From: Pholiota molesta | Lineage: Eukaryota > Basidiomycota > Agaricomycetes > Agaricales > Strophariaceae | Direction: 5' to 3' | Assembly (NCBI GenBank): GCA_014925825.1 | Contig: JACGCK010000162.1 | Span: 1 to 64,000, forward strand | DNA length: 64,000 nucleotides | Shown here: positions 33,692-44,384 of the stretch, in pieces | Position numbering within the stretch: position 1 is the stretch's first letter | Layout: each line of letters opens with the position of its first letter | Made by a program: the position numbers and the translations under genes | The notes under the pieces: generated by a model | Told to the model about the DNA's origin: nothing | What the model saw: the letters and a program-made list of their open reading frames with translations, nothing else | Database searches by the model: none

Positions 33692-35146
33692 TCATACTAG
33701 ATTGTCTCCGAAGCTTGCTGAAACACATGTGCCCAGCTCCTGCGGGGACGACGCACCAATACCAAACTCCCAGCTCTCGCCGCGCAGCTGCCGGAGACTC
33801 TCGATCCCGATCTCCTCCTCAGCAGCGATTCGGGTATCTGAATTCTCAGCTAGGCGACTGCTGATACATGCCAAGCTTGACGCGTGGTGGCGCTCGTGGG
33901 AGCGCGCACAGTGGATACTGTCGGTAGAGGAGCGGTTTATCGAAGAGGCCGTGCTCGGATTGTGCTCCAGGCGTGCAATGGCCTCGTTCGTCTCAATGTC
34001 GTGCACTGCGCGCCCCAGGCCGACTTCAACGATTATGAGGGTTGGCACTATGCCGACGATTTGGATCAGGCCGGCATCCAGGATGACCTAGAAAGATCTG
34101 TTGATCACAGCTGGGAGAGACGAACAGATGGGACAGAACTCACACTCATGGACTTCTGTCTCCGGAATCCTAGGTCCAAGATGGTATATAGCGAGTATAA
34201 AAACCCAGACTCAATTCTATCGAAACGTGTCAGCTATAAGACCAATGAAGGCGCGAAAGAGACTACTTACAGAATAGTGATAGTAGCATTATAACGTCGG
34301 AGAAGGCCAGAGCCAAGAATAAGCTTTGCCTTCCTTGCATGCCACCATATCCTTCCGGCTGTGAATAAATATTTTTAATCGAGAAATCAACGTGTAACTG
34401 CCACTGAGAAAATAACTACATACCAGTAATAGCGGTTAGGATGACGTTGAGGATAAGGGTCATTGTCAAATAAATCCAAGTTTTATCAATAAGACCTGAG
34501 GTGGACGCCACAAAAACGTAGCCGCACGCTAATAAGCCAAAGATTATCCTGAATCATTTTACCAATAGTGAGTTTTCCACACACCTGTACTCGCGAGGAG
34601 AAGAATCACTGGCCCAACTACCACCGGCTTTCTAAATTCCCAAACCATCCAACACCTATATAGCAGCAGAGAATCTGCGATAACACTCCAAATCATCAAT
34701 AGCAGTTAGCTCTCATGCATTGGAAAAAAATAGAAGAAAAGATGCGCACTTATTGGAAATATAGAGCCAATACTTTGGCCGGACGTCTGCGGTCAAGCTT
34801 CCTTTCATCAGCTTTTCGAAGAGAATATGATAGGTATATACTATGTCGCTAGTGGCAAGTGCGAACATCGTCGTTGCCGAGACGAGTAGTATCCAGTGGA
34901 GCCTTTTATGACGCGATAAGAGGACATACGCGCATATCGCGAAGAGGATTACATAGAGGCCTGTAAACAGAATTCAAATCAGCTTGATAAATGATACCTA
35001 TGAGAGACGCGGCTTACTGACCATATAAAAACGATTCCAACTGTACAATATAATGGTATTGAGTTATAAACCGACAAGGATATTATTGGAAGACGACGTA
35101 CGAGGGCAGCGCCAATATAGGGTGACAAACTCGATGGAAAAGCCAT
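33692..35146 (-). CDS. Seven-transmembrane protein, second Agaricomycete class
   Basis: Multi-pass membrane protein of unknown function. Start MAFPSSLSPYIGAAL (exon 35146-35102), a 19 nt micro-exon LESFLYG (35040-35022), then GLYVILFAICAYVLL, HWILLVSATTMFALATSDIV, DSLLLYRCWMVWEF with KPVVVGPVILLLAS, GYVFVASTSGL, WIYLTMTLILNVILTAIT, RIWWHARKAKLILG, IESGFLYSLYTILDL and DAGLIQIVGIVPTLIIVEVG. The cytosolic tail is hydrophilic and Ser-rich and ends in FGDNLV. The LYRCW motif after the third helix and the RIWWxxRK loop are characteristic of this class. An ATG at 35179 would add 11 residues. The stop lies 48 bp from the palindromic element, so that element is probably in the 3' UTR or terminator zone. 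Confidence 0.78.
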
Positions 35147-36506
35147 ATCCTGAGTGCTTGGGAACAATGACAAGGACATGATGGAACAGGAGACGCGTCT
35201 ATAGTGGCGTCGTCGCGTCTTGTTGTCGCATTTTCTAGGATATGCTTGTCAAGTAATACAATTCCTCTGTGGCGTCGTATGCCAAAGATATGAAAAATAA
35301 AAACAGAAAACAGAAAACAGAAAACAGGAAACAGAAAACCGACGTTCTCAAACGGGACAAATGTTTCTTCAATTCATCATATGTAGGCTAAAGTCCGCGC
35401 ATGATAAAGGTGCGTTCCTCCCTTTTTTTAGCACGGGCGTCTGGGTAATAGACCGAATGGGGCATGAATCATGTTCGTTTTCCAGCCTGGTCTTATGTGG
35501 GTGTTCGCTTCAAGATGTGGGTCCTCATCAACAAGCGACCAAGCGCTGATGTTACCTAGTCATGGGCGGAATATTAATACTGGAAGCGTGATATTCGGCT
35601 TCATTAACTATTGCGTTTTCCTTGGCACCTTCGAAGTTCGTAAGACCTTCATTAGATGCGATGATTCAGTGTTGCGATTCATGATACATAACTTTGAGAC
35701 AAGCACATAGAATGAATTAACCATTTGATAGTGCTCCAAAAAAGAAATTGGGCTCACTTGGTATCCATAATCATCGCACGGAGTTACGTAGACAAAACAG
35801 CAATAAGAAAAAGAATGCATACAAGGCGCATCAATGCCCCCAAAATGTTCGATATGTCCTGAACTGCACTGCTGTCCAGGGCTTCAGAATTGGCGTTTGC
35901 GATCTTGCTGATGATTCCCGTGTGGTTCCATCTTAGATGCGAATGTTGAACTCAAAATGGGATTCGCGGAAGATGTTAGGCCGCTATAAGCAAGACCATT
36001 CGAAGCAGTAGAGTACCATACAGAAGGAAGCTGGGAAATGTGAACCATGGCATTGGGAGGAGGAGGACATGATGGGAGCAGCGCGGGTGCAAGTTGAAGA
36101 GGACAACAAGCACGAAGATAGAGAATGTTTCTCACGCATATTTCTCACGATTCACTTCCCCGGTCCGAATCCCGCCTTAGTCCAGCCTGTTGTAAGCTGC
36201 TTCAAAGCTGCTTGCAAGTACTGAACTTGAAGTAGGTTCAAACAGATAAGTACTGAAGTGGTATAAATGCCTTTTCCAGGAGCGGGGACCTCGTGTCCAG
36301 TCAATCTAAAGTTTAAAGTTAAGCAAAAACGATTTGTTTAGTTTTTTTTAGGGTAAAGGAAGACTTGAGGAAAACCGGAACCCCGTCTCGTATACTTACG
36401 GTACTTATACTGCGCCAGAATGTCCAAAGAATGCCTCAAAAACCCAGTAAAAAGCTGTGGGATCTAATATAAATAACCTGGGTTCTCACTCTGTAACCAT
36501 CTGAGG
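35147..36506. other. Intergenic
   Basis: No gene supported; the only clear structure is an AAACAG microsatellite at 35291-35338. Confidence 0.4.
35291..35338 (+). repeat. (AAACAG)n microsatellite
   Basis: Repeated GAAAACA/GGAAACA units, about seven copies. Confidence 0.75.
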
Positions 36507-36513
36507 TATAAAA
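36507..36513 (+). promoter_or_regulatory. TATA box of the O-methyltransferase gene
   Basis: TATAAAA ends 56 bp upstream of the ATG at 36569. Confidence 0.55.
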
Positions 36514-36568
36514 CAGCTCACACAGCGCTCAGCTACGCATTCCGAGAACTCTCTGAAACTATTGCACG

Positions 36569-38494
36569 ATGAATTCTAGTCATGGTCAACTTTCTGCTCT
36601 TGTAACGCTCATTACCGACGCTACAAAAATTGTAGAAGCGCACTTCGCGAAGACATCGAAGCCATATGTCCCTTCACTTGATGACACGGAGCCACATCCC
36701 CTGGATATTATGTCTGATAGCATGGAGCTACGCATCGCCATTCAGACCATTGAAGGAGCATGCGCCCAGTTGAGCGCAACTGTAGCACGACCTGCGCATA
36801 CCGTACTTAATGTGATTTTGCCATTTTTATATTGCAATGGTGTTTATTGACGAATTTATTTGATTTCATGGTCTTTTCAGAAAGCGTTGGGTGTGAGCTC
36901 TTCCATAATTGTATACCACTGTGAATTTGACAAACTCGTTCATTAAAGGTCGCCGAGCCAGCTTGTCTTGACGTCGTCCTTGCGTATAAAATTCCGGACA
37001 TTCTTCAACAAAAGCCAAACGGAATGCATTGCTCAGAAATCGCAACGAGAACGGGTCTTCATCAACCGAAGGTTGAAAGAATTATGAGAATGCTCGCCAC
37101 TAAGCATGTTTTCCGAGAAAGTATGTACAAAACCATTTATATTATCTTGGTTATCATAATACTAATTGGTGACAAATTTAAACAGATTCAGAAGGCGTCT
37201 TTGTAAACAACAGACTCAGCATCCAGCTTCTTTCAACTAATCGGCTCGGGGACACCTGTCGTTACAAGTTCATCGAAACTTTCTTCCATTTCATCACAAA
37301 TCGCTGACAGTTTAATCTAGCACTCAGGAAGTTATCAGGGCTGTTCCACATTTCTTGGATGTCCTCGCAGACGAAGATTGGGGTCACTCCGATGCACCAA
37401 ATAAAACTGCATTCAATAAGGCAACTGGCTTTTCAAAAACCTTGTTCGACTATTACAGCGGAAATGTACGCATCACGTAGACCCTCTCATCTTGCATCAT
37501 GGGCTTGATTTTTTTTGTTTGTTTGTTAGGACTCGGCCGAAGGAGCGGCACTTGGCGCGCGCTTTGGACTAGGAATGGTAGGATGGGGGTTTGCCACCGA
37601 AGGGACGGCGGTCATACATGGTAACTTTTTACTTTGGCATTATAATAACTAGCATTCCTCAAATTTCTAATCATTCTACTATTGTAGAGTTTCCATGGGG
37701 AGCGCTACCCAAGGGAACTACAATTGTTGACGTTGGAAGTGGAATTGGAGCCGTTACAATGGGGCTCGCAAAACGATATCCTTCCTTGCACCTCACTCTA
37801 CAAGATTTGCCAGAACGAATGCTGCAAGCCCAAAACGAGATTTGGCCCAAGGAATGTCCAGAAGCGATGGCTCAGAAGCGCGTGCATTTCAAGCCCATTG
37901 ATTTCTTTACCCAATCTCCCGTTCCGGGTGCTGATATTTACTACGTGAGCCCTTATGGTATTTTTGTGTACTTGCCGTCTGACTGATGTCAATTTTTTAG
38001 TTGAAGAATATCTTGTAAGGCAACTTATTTTGGCAGGTGATAGTACGCCCTTTTCTGAAGATTCGTTATCAGGCACGATTGGGAGGACGGCCGATGTGTA
38101 ACCATCCTTTCCAATATCCGAAAGGCCATGGGCCCTCACAGTCGAGTATTAATTCGTGAGTTGCTCTTGGCGACCATGAATTTACTTTTGCTCACTTGAA
38201 AAATAAAACGCAGATGAATACATCATCCAAAACGCAAATCGCCTCCCTGACGACAAGTCCCTGTTCAAACAAGCGCCGGAGCCACTCCTTCCCAACTATG
38301 GCGTCGGCCGTCTCCGGATGTACGCCGTCGACATGAACATGATGATCATGATCAACAGCACTGAGCGGCCCGTGCAAGCGTTCAATAAACTCGGTGAAAT
38401 GGCGGGCTTGATGTTCTTCAAGCTATGGGATCTTGGAGAGACAAGTATTGTTGAGTTCCGGCTGCCTGAGGCGAGAGAGGGCGGGAAGCTATAA
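36569..38494 (+). CDS. SAM-dependent O-methyltransferase (COMT-type)
   Basis: Transfers methyl from S-adenosylmethionine to a hydroxyl of a small, probably phenolic or polyketide, substrate (family inference). About eight or nine exons. The N-terminal helices (LSALVTLITDATKIVEAHF) and winged-helix dimerisation region (CSEIATRTGLHQPKVERIMRML) precede EVIRAVPHFLDVL and FDYYSGNDSAEG. SAM-binding motif I is IVDVGSGIGAVTMGLAKRYP, followed by LTLQDLPERM and a VHFKPIDFF segment. The catalytic His is in HDWEDGR, completed across a splice (ILHDWEDG). The C-terminus reads MAGLMFFKLWDLGETSIVEF. All core motifs are intact. It is not clearly clustered with the P450, which lies 24 kb away with unrelated genes between. 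Confidence 0.87.
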
Positions 38495-39679
38495 GTGTAC
38501 ATAAATTTTTACAAAGCAGGCTAGTTTGTAACGAGATGATATCTTCGCCGTACTCAAAAGATCTGAGTTCGAGCGGTAGAATCCAAACTAGGTCATTCTG
38601 TTTCCATAAAAGATTTCGCGATCTACTAAGTACTTGATTTCTTACGCGGAAGTGTGGTATGCATTCAACAGACATGGTCCATTATAGTACATATGAGCAA
38701 TGAGCAGTTTCAATGTCAATAAGGCCTGCGTCGAGGCTCAAGCGCTCAAGCTCTCAAGCTCAAGACCAACTCAGCAACTTGAAGACAGGAGGGGGAAATG
38801 AGCGTGTGAGATCTGTGGCTGTGTTAAACTAAACCCCATCTCGTGATCTATAAAACGCCCGCTGACAGTCAGAAGGAAAATCCTCCTTTGTTGGAACTTG
38901 TATCTTCCAGACAAATAGACATGAAGACAGCAGTTGGGCAGCAGCAATCTGCGACTTGCACATGTCGCAATCTGTGAAGCCTCAATTTACTCAGAAGTGA
39001 CCACGCAGATGTGCTCGTTTTCCCGATTCTCCAGCGCATATTCCACGACTTCACGATGTGATGGCAGTGGCCGTGCATTTCGACCGATGGCATCGCACCG
39101 TCTGTGCAGTCCAGTGCGCCCGCTGCCTACTTGCGCCTTTCTATACCACAACGTGGGTGCCATGCCGAGATTGCCGCTGCCAGAACCCAGAGTTTTGAAC
39201 TTTGAAGAAACATTCGGCTTGATTTACCACTTTTCAGGGCAGCAAAGAGCAAAAACTCGAATAATCGCTGGTAGTTCAACACGTACAAAACTATTGTGTT
39301 GCAAGTTGCAACAATTCTGCAACAATTCCCGCTCATTTTTAAATGGTAGGCTGCCAGGTTTGAATGTTGAACGACACCTTCATGTCGATTCATCCTATGT
39401 TGCCGCCACATTGTTGCTCAGCACAGCTCAGCACGCCATTTGGATGCCTCTCCTCCTTACTCCTCGGATCTGTGTTCTATGTTATGTTCCTTGATGCGAT
39501 TCAGCCTCTCGATCGGCACGGACTCGGCAAGACAGTACAAGTTTATGGTTTGCTATCTGACATACAATTGTAGGAACTGTTGACGGCGAGGAATTCTATA
39601 TAACATGGAACTACGCGATCGAATTCATAATTGTCGCGCTTCTCTCTCATTGTAGCAACTTTGAACCAACTTCAACACC
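38495..39679. other. Intergenic; promoter of the second dioxygenase copy
   Basis: No gene supported. From about 39500 it resembles the upstream region of the first dioxygenase gene, including GAGGAATTCTATATAA near 39590. Confidence 0.45.
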
Positions 39680-41884
39680 ATGGCCGAGCCTACACCTAGT
39701 GCGTACTGGTACGATATGCTTAGTACAACTTTGACCAATTCAGATGAACCCGAGGGTAGAGCAAACCTTCTTGATGCTTATGAGGGCTCAGGTTGATATT
39801 CCAAGTTATTTGGATGACGAGGAGCCAGTACGCCTATATCCCTGATAACTTGCACATGAAATTTAATCGCGTTGTGCACTAGGCCGCAATGTTAACAGAG
39901 GTCGCGAAGATTGTGATACCTTTGGAAGGCCAAAAGCTTGTGAGAGGATTATTCTTCTTTCGGTTCTCGAATTAAGGGAGGAGTAGATATCGACAGCCTT
40001 GCTCATGCTGAATGGGCCATTGAGAACTGATCTTCCCGGAGAGTTGGTCAAACCTTTAAAGTAAGGCGCCCATCTTCATTTTGCTTTTATATCCTATGAG
40101 AACTGCTTTCTGCTTTCTAGTGACAAGCTCATAGGAGTTCTCTATGAGATGATGCCGCATCCACCGAGGAACCTGACAGGTCAAGATTTCCGTACCGCTG
40201 ATGGGGCAGACAGGCTTGGTGCAGCCGACGTGCCCTATGCCCGGACTGTTATCCCGAGGACAGATCGCATGGAGTATCCTGATGCGCAGGAAGTCTTCGA
40301 CAAACTTATGTTGCGTCGGCGCATTGACGGGAAAGAGAAGGTGTTTCTGCTGTCGTTATCATGTCAAAATATAGCTAACGTTGTTGCTCGATGCTTTCAG
40401 ATTGTCAATAATTCCAATGGCTTGAGCTCCCTGACTTTTGCTTTTGGCACTCTGGTCATACACACCGTCTTCCGATCTGCGCTCCAGAACCCCACGATGA
40501 ACGAGACATCGTCTTACATCGATCTCGCGCCTCTGTGAGTACCGGCTAAAATTATGGCCCAGTCAACGACCCTCATTATTTGGTCTCCAGTTACGGCGAT
40601 GACATTGCTGGGCAGATGTCAGTTCGCAATCAGACTGGTAGAGGCCTCCTTGCCCCCGATTGTTTCGTAGACGAGCGAGTTCTCTTCTTGCCTCCGGCCG
40701 CTGCGGCGCTCCTCGTCATCTTCAACCGCAATCACAATGTGCGTACCCGAGTTTTACTGCTTTAATGTCTGCTTATGGCTATTCCGTGGTCTTCAGTATG
40801 TCGCGGCGGAGTTGTTGAAGAACGAGAAGGACGCGCGGGGTTGGAGTGATCCTCCTCCCGAAGACCCCCTGCGCCGAAACAAGCAAGATGAAGAAATTTT
40901 CCAGCTTGCGCGGCTTATTAAGTATGTCAACCATTTATATCGAATTGAAAAATTTTGATTTGCAACACCAAGCTGTGTCCATCTCGTCAACATCGTGCTC
41001 ACTGACTACGTCGGTGGTATAATGGGTTCAGACTTCATTACCTGCCAATTAGTACCCATATAACTGACATTAACGGTCTTACAGGTCGTACCATTGGTGG
41101 CGGTGGCTGGCCTATGAACTCCACGCCTTTTGAAGTACGTTGTCTTGATATGTGGTTAAGAGTCAGATAGCTTATTCTTTAAATTTGCAGCCAATTGTTC
41201 TTCCAGATAGAGCAATTACTTGGTTGAAAGATCCGACACAGGTCAGCGTATTGGTATAAGCATCTGGCTTTCTACTCACCTATGGCTTTCAGCCCATCGG
41301 GGCGACGCATGTGAGCCGGGGTGATGGCAACCTCGTCAGCATAGAGTTCAATACTCTGTTCGTATTATTTATCAATCATAATAATGACATGCAGGCTCAT
41401 CTATACTCTCATAGGTATCGTTGGCATGCGACTTTGAGGTGAGTTAACTCTGTCCATAACCACACCTTTGCTTTCAACCAAGCAAACATCATTACTAGTG
41501 AGATGGACGTGAAATGGGCTGAGAATATTATTGGGTCGGCTTTAGGACGCCACGACTTCGAGAATGTGTGCAAAGTCTCTTTATCTCCGACCAATTCCTC
41601 TGCGCTGAAACACTATTACTGACAGCTCATACCTGAGGATTATGTTCGGGCATTTAAGATATCCGCCCCCACCAGGAACGATGATCCTAAGGAGAGGACT
41701 TTTGCAGGTCTCGTTCGGGGTCCAGATGGCTATTTCAAGGATACAGACCTTGCGAAGATTTTATTTGACGCTACTGAGGCCCCTGCTGGGATGTTCCGTG
41801 CCCAGGGCACTCCTCAAAGTGAGCCTTAGAATATCTTCATCCTACATTTATTAACCGACACTGCGATTTAGTCATGGGTTTTAT
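39680..41884 (+). pseudogene. Second haem-peroxidase dioxygenase, 5' part, broken by the KDZ element
   Basis: Paralogue of the gene at 22346 with the same exon order and very similar protein: GQDFRTADGADRLGAADVP, LTFAFGTLVIHTVFRSALQN, TSSYIDLAPL, VLTDYVGGIMGR, LYRWHATL and DATEAPAGMFRAQGTPQ. The haem and Tyr motifs are present. Relative to copy 1, the exon starting near 39746 carries one extra base, so with the same splice phase it would shift frame; an alternative splice cannot be excluded. The reading breaks at 41884, immediately after TCATGGGTTTTAT, and resumes at 58953. Confidence 0.85.
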
Positions 41885-42199
41885 GGGACAAGGACAAACA
41901 GCCAAACAGGCTGAAGCGCGCCGGTGATTTGCGCGAAGTCTACGCCGTGCCACGCAGGAGGCACACCGTGCATGGCACATTGTTCGCACCGTGTAAGAAG
42001 AACCCTATGTACTAGTGGTATCCGCGTGTAATGTAGTACCTATAATATCTGACGATTCCCTCACCATCGATTGCATTTGATACCCCAGGTTGACATGGTA
42101 CTATCATACCAATAATCTTATTTCTTGAGCTTCAAAAGACCCAGCCAGCTTGCAGCCTGCAAGTCTCAGCCAATTGTTCACAGGCGACATAGTTGAATT

Positions 42200-42680
42200 T
42201 TTTGTTTCTGTTCATGGGGAACGATATCAGTTGGGTGATCGTTCTCAGGGAACGACAATACGGAAGGGCCGTGTAGATATTCGTGTTTATGCAGATTTCC
42301 GTAGTATCGTTCCCTGGGGACGATTTTCCACCCAGCGGGCCAATATCGTTCCCCGGGAACGAAGTTCTGCATTATCGTTCCCTGCGGACGATATTCTGAC
42401 CAACGGATCAATACCGTTCCCCGGGAACGAAGTTCTGCATTATCGTTCCCTGCGGACGATATTCTGACCAACGGATCAATACCGTTCCCCGGGAACGAAG
42501 TTCTGCATTATCGTTCCCTGCGGACGATATTCTGACCAACGGATCAATACCGTTCCCCGGGAACGAAGTTCCGCATCATCGTTCCCTGCGGACGATATTC
42601 CACCCAACTGATCAATATCGTTCCCTCTGGACGACATTCTGACCAACGGACCAATATATTACTGTTCCTGGGAAACGATA
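42200..42680. repeat. Palindrome array, left block 1
   Basis: Roughly 66 bp units, each with CGTTCC-CCGG-GAACG type palindromes and CGTTCCCTGCGGACGATATT, spaced by CTGACCAACGGATCAAT. Confidence 0.85.
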
Positions 42681-43365
42681 TGCCAGGGAAGACAAACACC
42701 ATATGTACTTGGAAGGTGACGAACGTCGGACGCCTTGCCAGCCTCCCCTTCCATGTCGCACATTCGGTATTAGATTGTTATACTATACATTGCAATATGT
42801 TTTTTCCATCATCCTCTGCCTTTGTTTCCCCAAAAAGAAGAAAGAAAGACCGAATATTCTTTACCCTTTAAAAGTCAGAAAGACAAGGAATTAAAAAAAC
42901 AAAACTGGCTGATAATAATGACTAAGTCTACATGCACCGCAGGATGCTTCAAGGTGGAATCGAACCTTCGACCTTAGGTAGTGTGACGTAATCGACCAGC
43001 GTTGAACACAGCCTTTGGATCATAGCCCACTACACCACAGGGGAACATTATGTGACATACATTTTACATACACTATCTCTCAATCTGTTGTCCGGCCTAA
43101 AAACTTGAAATTCCGTGCCCACGTATGAAAGGCACAAACTTAGGAGAATATAGAAACAGGGAAGATGCAGGTGTTCCCTCCAAATAAAGTGCAAGATATA
43201 TTCTGAGAATGCTTAGCTATGCGTCAAAATTGTCCGATTAGAATTATCTTTTGATTTCATTGCGCTGTAGCGCTAGACATTGCCCTTTACTTTGATGAAG
43301 ATGTTCAATCTCACGTGTGCTGGCTAGGTGCCCCAGTGAACTGGCGCGTTTAGCAATGCTCATAC
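42681..43365. other. Spacer between array blocks, holding a tRNA-like sequence
   Basis: On the minus strand a perfect box A (TGGTGTAGTGG, 43037-43027) and box B (GGTTCGATTCC, 42966-42956) lie 60 nt apart. The acceptor and T stems do not pair, so this is a tRNA-derived or SINE-like relic rather than a functional tRNA. Confidence 0.5.
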
Positions 43366-44300
43366 CGTTCCCCGAGAACGAAGTTTAATGTTATCGTTCT
43401 CTGGGAACGAAGCTCTACCAAACTAACTTATATCGTCCCATAAGAACGAAGTCTTGTATTATTGTCCCCTAGGAACAGTGTTCCACCAGACTGACGAATA
43501 TCGTTCCCCAAGAACGAAATTCTGCATTGTCGTTCCCTAGGAACAGTATTCCACCCAGCTGATCAATATCGTTCCCCTGGGACGAAGTTTAATATTATTG
43601 TTCCCCCGGAACGATTTTCTATCCAACTGATCAATGTCGTTCCCTCAGAACGACATTGCCCAATGTCGTTCTCTAGGAACGATATTCCACCCAACTGATC
43701 AATATCGTTCCCCTGGAACGAATTGTAATATTATTGTTCCCTCGGAACGATTTTCTATCCAACTGATCAATGTCGTTCCCTCAGAACGACATTGCCCAAT
43801 ATCGTTCCCCAAGAACGATGTTTTGTATTGTCGTTCTCTAGGAACGATATTCCACCCAACTGATTAATATCGTTCCCCTGGAGCGAATTGTAATATTATT
43901 GTTCCCTCGGAACGATTTTCTATCCAACTGATCAATGTCGTTCCCTCAGAACGACATTGCCCAATATCGTTCCCCAAGAACGATGTTTTGTATTGTCGTT
44001 CTCTAGGAACGATATTCCACCCAACTGATTAATATCGTTCCCCTGGAACGAATTGTAATATTATTGTTCCCTCGGAACGATTTTCTATCCAACTGATAAA
44101 TGTCGTTCCCTCAGAACGACATTCTATCCAACCGACCAATATCGTTCCCGGAGAACAAGGCTTTGCATTTTGTCCCCTCGGAACGATATTCCACGCGCCT
44201 AACTAATAGCGTTCCCCAAGAACGCTCGGGGACCCAACCGATCGATATCGTTCCCCATGTACGGAAACCAGTCAGTTCGTCCTCATGGAACAGTATTCAA
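43366..44300. repeat. Palindrome array, left block 2
   Basis: Continuation of the array, with units such as ATCGTTCCCCTGGAACGA and CGTTCCCTCAGAACGACATT separated by CCACCCAACTGATCAAT. Centres vary while the arms stay constant. Higher-order copies of about 175 bp occur between 43720 and 44090. Confidence 0.85.
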
Positions 44301-44384
44301 TAACCTGGTGAACTATTTAATACTTTTCTCCTGGGGCAAATAAACACTGAAAAGGCATTGGTAAAAACAATAGTCATTAATATA

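Noticed and set aside
38934..39573. 186-residue plus-strand frame before the second dioxygenase
   Set aside because: Part of it is the duplicated promoter region of the dioxygenase, and no motif is present.
42200..44300. Regularly spaced repeats resembling a CRISPR array
   Set aside because: The host is a fungus, repeats are palindromic and degenerate, spacers are also repeated, and no cas genes exist; it is a transposon array.
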